From Nemertoderma westbladi (Eukaryota > Xenacoelomorpha > Nemertodermatida > Nemertodermatidae): 45,416 nucleotides of DNA. The translations under genes and the position numbers were made by a program. How positions within the stretch are numbered: position 1 is the stretch's first letter; each line of letters starts with the position of its first letter. The stretch spans positions 1 through 45,416 of the forward strand of contig JAUCBJ010004705.1 in the NCBI GenBank assembly GCA_032718475.1. Direction: 5' to 3'. Shown here piece after piece: positions 9,991-19,479 of the stretch. Under the pieces are notes generated by a model, which did not search any database, was not told where the DNA came from, and worked only from the letters and a program-made list of their open reading frames with translations.

Positions 9991-10335
9991 ACCTTTGTCC
10001 GTCTGCAAACATTTGCATATATGTTATGCACTATGCATGTTTGAAAAATCTAGTGCATGAACCACACATTCGGTTAATTTATTGACTGCATTGTCAATAT
10101 CAGTAAGTGAAACATTTCCTAATTTAATATTTATTTGATTTGAATATTTTTCGATATCGAATCTCATTTTCATGTTTTACTTTTTCGCCGGGAAAAAAGT
10201 ATAATCTTTGCAATCATATGGGTTACTTCTTACCCTTAGGAAAAAGTTACATTTCTTCCGATTTTGGGGTTTCGATTCGAGCTCAAATCAATAATTATTT
10301 AAGAATAAAATATTATCATTCTTAAATTATTACTT

Positions 10336-10621
10336 TATGGTACCAGGACATTATTTCTATGGTACCAGGGCATTGTTTCTATGGTACCACGGCATTGTTT
10401 CTATGGTACCAGGGCATTCTTTCTATGGTACCAGGGCATTGTTTCTATGGTACCAGGGTATTGTTTCTATGGTACCAGGGCATTGTTTCTATGGTACCAG
10501 GGCATTGTTTCTATGGTACCAGGGCATTGTTTCTATGGTACCAGGGAATTGTTTCTATGGTACCAGGGCATTGTTTCTATGGTACCAGGGCATTGTTTCT
10601 ATGGTACCAAGGCATTGTTTC
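10336..10621. repeat. Tandem array of 13 copies of a 22-bp KpnI-site unit
   Basis: Thirteen units of TATGGTACCAGGGCATTG plus TTTC, nearly identical, with no gaps in the 22-bp step. Each carries GGTACC. Open frames through the array are artefacts of the period. The last unit runs without a break into a LINE fragment; its GGCATTGTTTCGCCGTGAGG matches the LINE sequence GGACATTGCTTTCGCCGTGA at 14235-14260, so half of the unit is LINE-derived. Confidence 0.95.
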
Positions 10622-10812
10622 GCCGTGAGGACCAGCCTGTGTACGATCTTGTACGATAAGCATGGTGGACAGCCCATGACTTTCTTGAGACGGCTTCTAA
10701 AGGACAAGGGCCTTGAAAATGCGGATAATCTCGCGAAAGTCATGGGGGGGGGGGGGCAGGGAGTTGTGGCGGTGCAACTTTGTTGATAAGCCGGCATAGC
10801 ATTCTTAATGCA
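10610..10812 (+). pseudogene. 5'-truncated LINE (family 1) 3' end
   Basis: Plus-strand relic beginning CGCCGTGAGGACCAGCC and ending GCCGGCATAGCATTCTTA, equivalent to the last part of the LINE ORF at 14260-14045 (motifs FRREDQP, GQPMTFLRRLLKD). Frames are broken and a run of 13 G interrupts it at 10744-10756. It abuts the 22-bp satellite. Confidence 0.85.
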
Positions 10813-10819
10813 CGCTGCC

Positions 10820-11140
10820 AATTGTGGATTGCATGGTGGTAATAAAATATTATTGTTAAGCTGGCATAGCATCTCAATCAATGTGCGGTTTCAATTCAGC
10901 AGGCCGATTATAGGAGTAGTAGGAGAATGGATACCAGAAGAGTGACAATGAAAAGAATCGATTTGTTGTTACGTTGGATTTGTTGTTACGTTGGAAAGTA
11001 GTCTGGCGGTATTGAAGCGGTAAGCCAGCGGTACACTACGCGGAGCCCGTCCTCACCCAACAGTACCGTTGCGGTAACTGATTGTCTATCTGTCGACTGT
11101 AAATTCAACAGGAAATTACATTAATTTCTTTAACATTGTT
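10820..11140. other. Non-coding stretch
   Basis: Contains only a short duplication of ATTTGTTGTTACGTTGG near 10960-10997 and a patch of CGGTA-rich sequence leading into the 38-bp array. No gene seen. Confidence 0.4.
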
Positions 11141-11224
11141 TAAATGGGCTGCGGTAAACCGCGCGGTTTAGCGCACAACTACTGTTGGATCGTTCACAGT
11201 CAGCGGTGTACCGCTGGCGCTGCG

Positions 11225-11490
11225 GTACACCGCGCGGTGTACCGTTCCGTTGGATGTGAACTGTACACCGCGCGGTGTACCGTTCCGTTGGATGTGAACT
11301 GTACACCGCGCGGTGTACCGTTCCGTTGGATGTGAACTGTACACCGCGCTGTGTACCGTTCCGTTGGATGTGAACGGTACACCGCGCTGTGTACCGTTCC
11401 GTTGGATGTGAACTGTACACCGCGCTGTGTACCGTTCCGTTGGATGTGAACGGTACACCGCACGGTGTACCGTTCCGTTGGATGTGAACG
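11225..11490. repeat. Seven copies of a 38-bp palindrome-bearing unit
   Basis: Seven head-to-tail 38-bp units, each made of a GTACACCGCGCGGTGTAC palindrome followed by CGTTCCGTTGGATGTGAAC. The first three units are identical; later ones vary at one or two central bases (GCGCTG, GCACGG). Degenerate relatives (GGTAAACCGCGCGGTTTA at about 11152-11170 and AGCGGTGTACCGCTGGC at about 11200) precede the array. Open frames across it on both strands are by-products of the repeat. Confidence 0.95.
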
Positions 11491-11494
11491 GGCC

Positions 11495-11865
11495 TTTACA
11501 CACCTTTTATACTAATCATTCGATCTCGCCATATTTCACTCTACAGTCTCTACTCTCAACAGTTTTCCTTATAATGCTGATTCAGCTTGTATTTTCTTGA
11601 GTAACTTTTAATACAACACGTTCAATTATAGAGATTACAGCTTTCATTATGGGCTATATATACTGGTATTTGGTCTGTGGACAAATAATTTTTGGGATGG
11701 CAATGCTATTAGTCCTTAAAGCTGAGACTACCGATATTGGCGTTGGCGATATACACAGTATACACTGATATATACTGTAATTAATAAATAACCAATTAAG
11801 GCTATTAATTAAAGTCATCCCAAAATTGATGAAAATTTCACCAAAAAAAATTATTTTTAACAAAT
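11495..11865. other. Non-coding stretch
   Basis: No gene recognised. The right part (about 11795-11860) resembles in reverse complement the sequence at 19410-19475 and may be an outer end of the element proposed for the two minisatellites. Confidence 0.4.
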
Positions 11866-12330
11866 TAAATAATTTGACCCCAAATAAAATTATTCAACAC
11901 CAAAACATATTTTTCAAAACCAAAAAAAATTATTAAACACCAAAACCAATTATTCAATACCAAAATATATAAATGCTCACCAAAACCAATTATTCAATAC
12001 CAAAATATATAAATGCTCACCAAAACCAATTATTAGCACCAAAATAAATGACAAAACCCCAAAAATAATTTCCAATTTTCCCAAAACAAATACATTTTTC
12101 CCCAAAACAAATACATTTCCCCCAAATCAAATACATTTTAGCCCAAAATAAATACATATTCCACCAAAACAAATACATTTTAGCCCAAAAAAAATGCATT
12201 TTCCCCCAAAACAAATACATTTTCACCTAAAACAAATACATTTTCGCCCAAAATAAATACATTTTCCCCCAAAACAAATACATTTTTGCCCAAAATAAAT
12301 ACATAATCCCCCAAAATAAATACTATACTA
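11866..12330. repeat. Degenerate 20-22-bp minisatellite, CCAAAACAAATACATTTT type
   Basis: About twenty imperfect units. The first part repeats CCAAAACCAATTATTCAATA (with a 36-bp higher-order copy ending AAATGCTCA), and the second part repeats CCCAAAACAAATACATTTT. The strand is extremely poor in G. A related array in the opposite orientation lies at 19050-19310. Confidence 0.85.
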
Positions 12331-12361
12331 CTGCAGCAATAGGCCTAGCACTTCCTGGAAG

Positions 12362-13985
12362 TTAGCCAAAAACTTCAGTTAAAAACGCATCTTCAAGGCC
12401 AGTGTCCTTTAAGATGCGTCTCAAGAAAGTCATGGGCTGTCCACCATGCTTATTCACTCCATGAGGCGGCAAAAGCACAAGATTACGCACTGGCTGGTCC
12501 TCACGGCGAAAGCAATGTCCTGCAAAGCGGAGGCGACTTTGTTCTAGTGTCAAGCTTGGGGGAACCAATGAGACACCTCCAATGTTATATAGTGTCTGGT
12601 TGGAGATGTGTGCATTGTACTTGATACAATGAACCCGGCGTAGCATTCTTGTTAATGTGCCATCCAGAGATTTGGTGTCCTCAGCAGTTAGAGCCCAGCA
12701 TGGACTTCCATAGAGGAGTACTGGAACTACTGCTGCTCTAAATAATCGGGCCTTAAGTTTCCTGTTGCGATATATGGCATTGTGTCTGAAACAACCATTT
12801 ATACAGTATAGAACCGATTAGATAAGGCGTATTGATGTACAACCGTAATTAGTTATGGTAAATAAAATACACAAGTTCGTTTATATTCAGTCCATTTTAT
12901 ACAGCATGTAGCCCTATTTACGTAAATTTTGTAATAAAACCCTAGTATATTAATTTGCGGTGGCAAACTTCTATAAAACAAAACATGAATTTGCCGTTTC
13001 TTAATAAATATCGAATCTAATATATATTTGTACTAATATAATTTACATTTCTCTATAAATCAATGTTTGTGCTAAAATAACGCCTAAATTGTGCTTTTAA
13101 TTACAAGGCTGCCTATACAAGGCTGCCCGTGCCTTTCCCTTACGTATTCGAAGTTCCTCGCCTGACTTCCGGATCCATGATCCCAGGTAACAGAAGTCGT
13201 CCACATGCTCAAGCATACCTTCCTTTGAGCTTAAGCTCATCCGGTCAGACACTTGCTGAGGACTTTCAAAGTTAACTGTCAAAATTTTAGTCTTTCTGGA
13301 GATAATAAAAAGACCAACACTAGAAGCAGCCTGTTCTAATGAGCCGAGGAGCCATTGGCCTCCCTCTAGTGATTCCGAGAGTACTCTTAAGTCATCAGCA
13401 AAGTCTAGATCAGTTAGGTACTTGACAGGATTTCCACAACTTCTGGAGCCAGTAGGTGGAGTTATCATCACCCCATCATCATTATGATGATCTAAGGACA
13501 TGCGTAGAACATAGTCAACCACAATTATGAACAAGAATGGTGTAATAATTTCATCAGGAATCCCATATAATGAAAGTATGCTGAACATACGTGAGCGAGA
13601 GACTGAATCAAAGGCCTTGAAGAAGTCAACAAAGATAACAGCCAGATGGCTGTCTTTCTTTTTTGATAACTCTTCAATTATCCTTCTAAGTGCCAAAATG
13701 GGCTCCATGGTCCCACGACCTTAACGGAACCCATTCTGATTTCCACGGAGCAGTCTCTCAATGGGATCCCTGATGTGATTTAATAGAATTCTATTGTATA
13801 GCTTTGCAGCAATCGAGATCAATGAGATTCCCCGAAAAGAACCATAGAGTGTTAGGTTGCCCTTCTTGGCAACTGGCACCAACTTATTTGTTTTCATTTC
13901 TTGTGGTACTCTTGTTGTCCGGTACATGTCTACAATGATGGGATAGATGAGCTTTAAACACTCAGGTATTTTAAAGCCTAATACT
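12362..13985 (-). pseudogene. LINE family 1, copy A (decayed, 5'-truncated)
   Basis: Minus-strand remains of a non-LTR retrotransposon ORF2. From 13975 downward the frame gives the RT fingers (LYNRILLNHIRDPIERLLRG, QNGFR), then an in-frame TAA at 13721-13723, then FVDFFKAFDS and FADD of the RT palm (to 13097). The LQGDTLAP motif is deleted. An unrelated insertion of about 320 bp (12780-13110) separates this from the C-terminal part (12775-12362; LLYGSPCWALTAEDTKS, FRREDQP). No full-length product is possible. The 3' end differs from that of copy B. Confidence 0.85.
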
Positions 13986-14042
13986 GTAGGTACATCGGTA
14001 CTACTACTACTAGGATCGGCATGCTGCATTGCAGCTGCATTT

Positions 14043-15335
14043 TTAAGAATGCTGTGCCGGCTTATCGACAAAATTGCACCGCCACAACTCCCTATCACCC
14101 ATGACATTTGCTAGATCATCCCCATCTTCAAGGCCAGTGTCCTTTAAGATGCGTCTCAAGAAAGTCATGGGCTGTCCATCATGCTTATTCACTCCATGAG
14201 GCTGCCAAATTACAAGATTATGCACTGGCTGGTCCTCACGGCGAAAGCAATGTCCTGCAAAGCGGAGGCGATTTTGTTCTAGTGTCAAGCTTGGGGGAAC
14301 CAATGAGACACCTCCAATGTTATATAGTGTCTGGTTGGAGATGTGTGCATTGAACTTGACACAATGAACCCGGCGTAGCATTCTTGTGAATGTGCCATCC
14401 AGAGATTTGGTGTCCTCAGCAGTTAGAGCCCAGCATGGACTCCCATAGAGGAGTACTGGAACTACTGCTGCTCTAAATAACCGGACCTTAAGTTTCCGAT
14501 TAATTCTCGGTGACTTCCATATCCTGGAAAGCCTGTTCAAGGCTGCCCATGCCTTTCCCTTACGTATTCGAAGGTCCTCACCTGACTTCCGGATCCATGA
14601 TCCCAGGTAACAGAAGTCATCCACATGCTCAAGCATACCATCTTTTGAGATTATGCTCATCCGATCAGAGACTTGCTGATGACTTTCAAAGTTAACTGTC
14701 AAAATTTTGGTCTTTCTGGAGTTATTAAAAGACCAACACTAGAAGCAGCATGTTCTAATGAGCTGAGGAGCCGTTGGGCGCCCTCTAGTGATTCTGAGAG
14801 TACTCCTAAGTCATCAGCAAAGTCTAGATCCGTTAGGTACTTGGTAGGATTTCCTCGACTTCTGGAGCCAGTAGGTTGAGTTATCATCACCCCATCATCA
14901 TTATGATGATCTAAGGACATGCGTAGAACATAGTCAACAACAATTATGAACAAGAATGGTGCAAGTGTGTCTCCCTGGAGGACGCCCCATAACACTTCAA
15001 ATGGTTCTGTGTCACCGTCAACAGTAGACACAAATGTTGTCGAACCATCGTATACTGATCTGATTGCTGCAATAATTTCATCAGGAATCCCATATAATGA
15101 AAGTATGCTGAACATACGTGAGCGAGAGATTGAATCAAATGCCTTGAAGAAGTCAACAAAGATAACAGCCAGATGGCTGTCTTTCTTTTTTGATAACTCT
15201 TCAATTATCCTTCTAAGTGCCAAAATGGGCTCCATGGTCCCACGACCTTAACGGAACCCATTCTGATTTCCACGGAGCAGTCTCTCAATGGGATCCCTGA
15301 TGTGATTTAATAGAATTCTATTGTATAGCTTTGCA
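14043..15335 (-). pseudogene. LINE copy B reverse transcriptase half
   Basis: Minus strand. After QNGFR an in-frame TAA (15248-15250) interrupts the frame, at the same codon as in copy A. The RT palm then shows FVDFFKAFDS, LWGVLQGDTLAPFLF and the catalytic FADD. A one-base frameshift near 14700-14720 separates it from the C-terminal part (14702-14043), which has LGSWIRKSGEDLR, LLYGSPCWALTAEDTKS, LRFAGHCFRREDQP and GQPMTFLRRILKDTG. All RT catalytic motifs are present, but two breaks prevent a full product. Confidence 0.88.
15324..15335. repeat. TSD of nested LINE (left copy)
   Basis: TATAGCTTTGCA, repeated exactly at 17356-17367, brackets the second-family LINE. Confidence 0.9.
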
Positions 15336-17355
15336 AATGGATGAAGACCAATCCACCGATTCAATATACCAGAATATAATAACAGCCCACAAGGAATCAG
15401 CTAAGAGGCATATCCCCCAGAAACCTAAACGAAAACAGTATGTGCCATGGCAAAACTCTGAGGTTACTTGTAAGAGAGAAGATCTTAAGATAGCCTACAA
15501 AGTTAAAACCGAACAACCAACAACCGAAAACATTAACAAGGTTGAGAAAGCTAAGGACGATCTTAAATTGGCCTACAACATCAGCCAGGAAAAGTACATA
15601 CAGGATAAAACTGAAGCAATTACAACTGCTCACATACAGCAACAATCAAGACTTACCTGGCAAACTGTAAATGAGGTATCTGGTCGGAAAAGTTGTGCAA
15701 AGGGGCGCCTCAAAGCCGATAGTCCTGAAGAACGTGTTGGGAAGTGGAAAAATCACTTCAGCAACTTGCTTGGGCAGCCACCAAACATCGAGGTCAGCCC
15801 TACAAGGAAAATATATGACAAGACACTACCTATAGAAACAGGGGACTTCAGACCTGCCGAACTCCAAAGAAGCATTAAAAGCATGTCCAATAATAAAGCG
15901 AGTGGATTAGATGAAATCCCAGCGGAGGTATGGAAAACCGGAGTGCTAAATAGACCATTATTGAATGTTTGCAACCGGATGTTAAAAGGGGAAAAGCCAC
16001 CACCAATTTGGACTAAAGGTCAACTAAAGCCTCTCCCCAAGAAAGGAGACCTCGGCATACCAACAAACTATCGTGGGATCTGTCTGCTTGTGGTAGCTGC
16101 CAAAATATACAATAAAATGATTCTATATAGGATTAGGCCTCACATAGAGAAACTACTGCGTAAGAGCCAAAACGGATTTCGACCAAGTAGATCAACAATA
16201 GCTCAGATACTTGCACTACGGAGACTGATTGAAGGATTCAAGTCAAAGAATCTCCCCGCAGTCATGACTTTTGTGGACTTCAAGAAGGCATTCGACTCCA
16301 TCCATAGAGGTAAAATGCTTGAAATCCTAAGAGCTTATGGAATACCAGAAGTAATTGTTGCTGGCATTGGATTGCTATATTGTGACACAGAAGCGCAGGT
16401 ACTCTCACCAGCTGGTGAAACTGAGTTTTTCTCAATCCTGGCTGGCGTACTGCAAGGTGACACATTAGCACCATTACTATTTGTAATTGTGCTGGATTAC
16501 GCAATGAGGACGGCCACAAAGGGTGAAGATCTGGGATTCACACTTCAAGAACGCAGAAGTAGTAGATATCCGGCAACTACAGTCACAGACACCGACTTTG
16601 CGGATGACATCGCCCTGCTCTCTAATACGCTAGCAGATGCACAGCTTCTACTAAATAAAGTGGAGAGGGCTGCTAAGGAGGTTGGATTGCATATAAATGC
16701 TACCAAGACCGAATTCATGACCTTTAATGTTGATGGAAACTTGACAACCATTGATAATAATCAACTAAGGCAGGTCGATGACTTCCAGTACCTTGGATCA
16801 TGGATAGAGAGTAGGAAAAAGGACATAGAAGTTAGGAAAGCAAAGGCTTGGGTAGCTCTATCAAAAATGGATACCATCTGGAAATCAGATCTCTCCAGGC
16901 ACCTGAAGACCAAGTTCTTTCGAGCCACAGTGGAAAGTGTATTTTTATACGGGGGTGAGACCTGGACACTGACTAAATCACTTGAACAACGAATTGATGG
17001 TTGCTACACAAGACTACTAAGGGCAGCCCTAAACATCAGCTGGACACAACACATGACAAACGCCAAGCTTTATGGTACAATACCACCTGTATCAACCACC
17101 CTCCGTGAACGCAGATTAAGATTCAGTGGGCACTGCTGGCGAAGTAAAGACGAGGTCATACCAGATCTACTTCTCTGGCAACCAACTCATGGAAAGCGTA
17201 GTCGTGGACGACCTGCCATAACATATATAGATCAACTTGAAAGGGATACTGAACTTGGGAGAAACGAAATTGCGACAACTATGGAGAATCGGGAAGCCTG
17301 GAAGGATCTAATTTCCACTGTCCGAGTTCGCTCGACCTAGTAGTAGTAGTAGTAG
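15336..17355 (+). mobile_element. LINE family 2, 5'-truncated, nested in copy B
   Basis: A 2.02-kb plus-strand insertion flanked by the 12-bp TSD TATAGCTTTGCA. The 5' end starts inside the coding region (no endonuclease), the usual outcome of incomplete reverse transcription. The 3' end is a (TAG)n run directly after the stop codon. Because it splits copy B, it inserted later. Its ORF is still open, so it is young or well kept. Confidence 0.93.
15337..17340 (+). CDS. Non-LTR reverse transcriptase, N-terminally truncated (667 aa)
   Basis: Open frame from the first ATG inside the insertion. It copies LINE RNA into DNA at a nicked target. From the ATG: residues about 1-130 are linker (charged, helical); 186-460 are the RT domain, with NKASGLDEIPAE, NYRGICLL, SQNGFRPSRST, FVDFKKAFDS (about 312-321), VLQGDTLAPLLF (about 371-382) and the active-site FADD (about 421-424). 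The C-terminal domain holds LGSWIES, FLYGGETWTLTKS, LRFSGHCWRSKDE and RSRGRPAITYIDQL. The N-terminal endonuclease is missing, lost at insertion. The true native start lies upstream and is not here, so this is an intact frame but a dead-on-arrival copy unless transcribed from the surroundings. A decayed second copy lies at 39541-41115. Confidence is high for RT and low for the clade. Confidence 0.9.
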   Translation: MDEDQSTDSIYQNIITAHKESAKRHIPQKPKRKQYVPWQNSEVTCKREDLKIAYKVKTEQPTTENINKVEKAKDDLKLAYNISQEKYIQDKTEAITTAHIQQQSRLTWQTVNEVSGRKSCAKGRLKADSPEERVGKWKNHFSNLLGQPPNIEVSPTRKIYDKTLPIETGDFRPAELQRSIKSMSNNKASGLDEIPAEVWKTGVLNRPLLNVCNRMLKGEKPPPIWTKGQLKPLPKKGDLGIPTNYRGICLLVVAAKIYNKMILYRIRPHIEKLLRKSQNGFRPSRSTIAQILALRRLIEGFKSKNLPAVMTFVDFKKAFDSIHRGKMLEILRAYGIPEVIVAGIGLLYCDTEAQVLSPAGETEFFSILAGVLQGDTLAPLLFVIVLDYAMRTATKGEDLGFTLQERRSSRYPATTVTDTDFADDIALLSNTLADAQLLLNKVERAAKEVGLHINATKTEFMTFNVDGNLTTIDNNQLRQVDDFQYLGSWIESRKKDIEVRKAKAWVALSKMDTIWKSDLSRHLKTKFFRATVESVFLYGGETWTLTKSLEQRIDGCYTRLLRAALNISWTQHMTNAKLYGTIPPVSTTLRERRLRFSGHCWRSKDEVIPDLLLWQPTHGKRSRGRPAITYIDQLERDTELGRNEIATTMENREAWKDLISTVRVRST

Positions 17356-17367
17356 TATAGCTTTGCA

Positions 17368-18640
17368 GCAATCGAGATCAATGAGATTCCCCGTAAAGAA
17401 CCATAGAGTGTTAGGTTGCCCTTCTTGGGAACTGGCACCAACTTATTTGTTTTCATTTCTTGTGGGACTCTTGTTGTACGGTACATGTCTACTATGATGG
17501 GATAGATGAGCTTTAAACACTCAGGTATTTTAAAGACCTCAGGGGGAACACCATCTACTCCACTGGCACGATTGGTCTAAATGCTCTTTGCAGCAGCCTT
17601 CACTTCTGCAAAGCAGATATCACCAATGGGAATATCTGGGAGTACAGACTCAGACACTTTTACTTCTATAAAGTTATCAGGCAATACCCTGTCATTATTG
17701 AGGTGCTTTTCAAAGTGGGCCTTCCAACCATTGAGGCAATCGGCTGGTGATTCAGCCTTAAACTCATCGGTGGTTGGTTGGCTTTTTCGACCAGCAAGTA
17801 AGTTGATCGATCTCCATGCCTGGGATGATTTCCTGCTGTCGTCAGCATCATTGATGGCATCAACCTGTTGGTTTATTAGCTCCTGTAAATTAACAGAGTA
17901 CTGCCTGTTCAGGGACCTAGATGCAGCCTTAACTGCATTCTTGGCCGCTGTAGTCTGTTTGAGTCGGGACTCTTTCTGCGCCTTGTAGAGGTCATTTCGG
18001 CACTTCTGAATTTTGTTGTCAGTCCAGGGGGCCCGTTTCCTGTTTCGAGGGTATACAGGAACTGTTTCTGCAGCTGCTAACTTAACTGCCTCTGTGAAGG
18101 CAGTATAGCCCTCACAGTGATCTGCCGCCTCAGAGGCAAGAGCCTCATACCTGTTGCTCAGCTGTAGTGTGAAGCTGGATCTCACACTTGGCTGTTGCAA
18201 CAGAGAGGACCAGTCATGCCGCGGCAAGGCAGATTTCGTTGTTCTGCTAGCACGCAGACTAAGGCTTACCTTGGCCACAATAAGGCGGTGATCACTGGAG
18301 AAGGGTCGTAGTGTAAATGCATTACAGTCTTGTATAGAGCTCCTGTATTTCCTACGAAACAGGATATGGAGATTTGGTCTATTTTGTCCAATGCTGCATG
18401 TGCAGTTGGATTCATCAATAGACCAATTCCACCATTGCCACTATCATCTGCTGACGCGAGGGCCAGTCGCCAACCGCCCCCCATGTCCTTAATCAGAACC
18501 TCATCAGTCTGTCCAGTCTGCATTCGGTGCTCTTGAACACCCACTGCACTAAGAGAAAGCTTATCTGCCAAGGCAGTCAGCTCACCTTGTCGCATTGGGG
18601 ACCCGAGTGTTAGGGTGTTTACTGAGGCTAGTCTAGTGAC
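17368..18640 (-). pseudogene. LINE copy B endonuclease and linker half
   Basis: Minus strand, upstream coding part of copy B. At 18595 the frame reads MRQGELTALADKLS, then GVQEHRM, the endonuclease motif with the catalytic Glu; GNGGIGLLMN follows. A frameshift near 18330-18360 moves into the frame with the terminal SDHRLIVAKVS motif (about 18290-18260), which holds the catalytic Asp-His. The 17577-18278 stretch is the basic linker (APWTDNKIQKCRNDLYKAQKE), and 17575-17368 enters the RT N-terminus. The start of the endonuclease (the usual Trp-Asn motif) is missing just before MRQGEL. Confidence 0.85.
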
Positions 18641-18925
18641 TTACCTCAGATTCACCAATGGCTTTGTTGGTCGGGGTGGAACATGAGAGTAGCCTCCAAC
18701 TCCAGAATCCCTCTCCCCCTCACAATCTGGCCTCCCTGGTGACCCAGGGTTTGGGCCAGAAAGGTCATCAGGAAAGGGACTCAAAGAATTGTTTGCCGCT
18801 CTCTCTCCAGTAGGGGGTGATACAGGCAGCCGGTCAGGAGATAACTGACGCCTGTGAGGCCGATTGTGTCCAGTCATTCCACTGGCCTCTAGTGGCTGGA
18901 CCTCCGCATTACTAATGTAATCATC
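18641..18925 (-). other. 5' leader of LINE copy B
   Basis: Between the endonuclease and the 5' TSD, one minus-strand frame (18877-18641) is open for 78 codons, Pro/Arg-rich, without a recognised domain. It may be part of the LINE protein's N-terminus or a 5' UTR. Confidence 0.5.
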
Positions 18926-19049
18926 GGTACATCGGTACGAAACCTAATAACAGAATACCTTGTTCTGAAGGCAATAGGCCTATCGGTACGAATACTGTAA
19001 CTGAAAACTGAAGCATGCGCCCATGTGAAGAACACAAGGATTTAATAAA

Positions 19050-19310
19050 AAATATTTGGTACTGGAATAATTTTTTTGGTTGACAAGTAATTATTTTTTG
19101 GGGATGAATAATTGTTTTTGGGGAATCAATAATTGTTTTTGGGGGATGAATAATTGTTTTTGGGGGATGAATAATTGTTTTTTGGGGGATGAATAATTGT
19201 TTTGGGGAATCAATAATTGTTTTTGGGGGACGAATAATTGTTTCTGGGGGATGAATAATTGTTTTTGGGGGATGAATAATGTTTTTGAGGAGGGTGAGGG
19301 ATATTCAATA
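19050..19310. repeat. Minisatellite of GATGAATAATTGTTTTTGGGG units
   Basis: About eleven imperfect 20-23-bp units of AATAATTGTTTTTGGGG. The plus strand is nearly free of C. In reverse complement it resembles the array at 11866-12330 (CCCCAAAAACAATTATTC versus CCAAAACAAATTATTC). Flanking sequence to 19450 continues with looser related repeats. Confidence 0.85.
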
Positions 19311-19479
19311 TTGGGGGATATGAATTGGTGCTACAAAAAAATACATTTGGTGGAAAATAATTCATTTTGGTGTTAAATCATCTAATTTGTGGTGCCATTC
19401 AATTAGTGGCGAACAATTAATTAGGGCATTCATTTTAGGCCAAAGTGATTAATTCTTAACAGCCCAATTGGGACCCATT

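Larger units (their letters stand above)
14002..18925 (-). mobile_element. LINE family 1, copy B, with 13-bp TSD, split by a second LINE
   Basis: The direct repeat GGTACATCGGTAC at 13989-14001 and 18926-18938 bounds this minus-strand element. Its 3' end (14002-14015) is a (TAG)n tail that follows a short 3' UTR. The body is about 2.9 kb once the nested element at 15336-17355 is subtracted. It encodes an AP-type endonuclease, a linker and a reverse transcriptase. The presence of a 5' leader (18641-18925) suggests near full length. EN and RT features fit the RTE-like side of non-LTR elements, but the clade is not firmly assigned. Confidence 0.85.

Noticed and set aside
10337-10786. Long open frames through the KpnI satellite
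   Set aside because: All three plus-strand frames are open because of the repeat sequence itself; the peptide is a pure repeat that runs into LINE debris.
11130-11503. Overlapping open frames on both strands of the 38-bp array
   Set aside because: Repeat-generated frames without any non-repeat coding sequence.
12017-12226. Minus-strand frame rich in Met, Phe and Trp over the 12-kb minisatellite
   Set aside because: Low-complexity translation of the CCAAAACAAATACATTTT repeat.
18620-18655. Apparent 5' splice site GAGGTAAGT in the LINE leader (minus strand)
   Set aside because: The next plausible acceptor CAG is 23 bases away, and joining does not restore the endonuclease frame; chance match.
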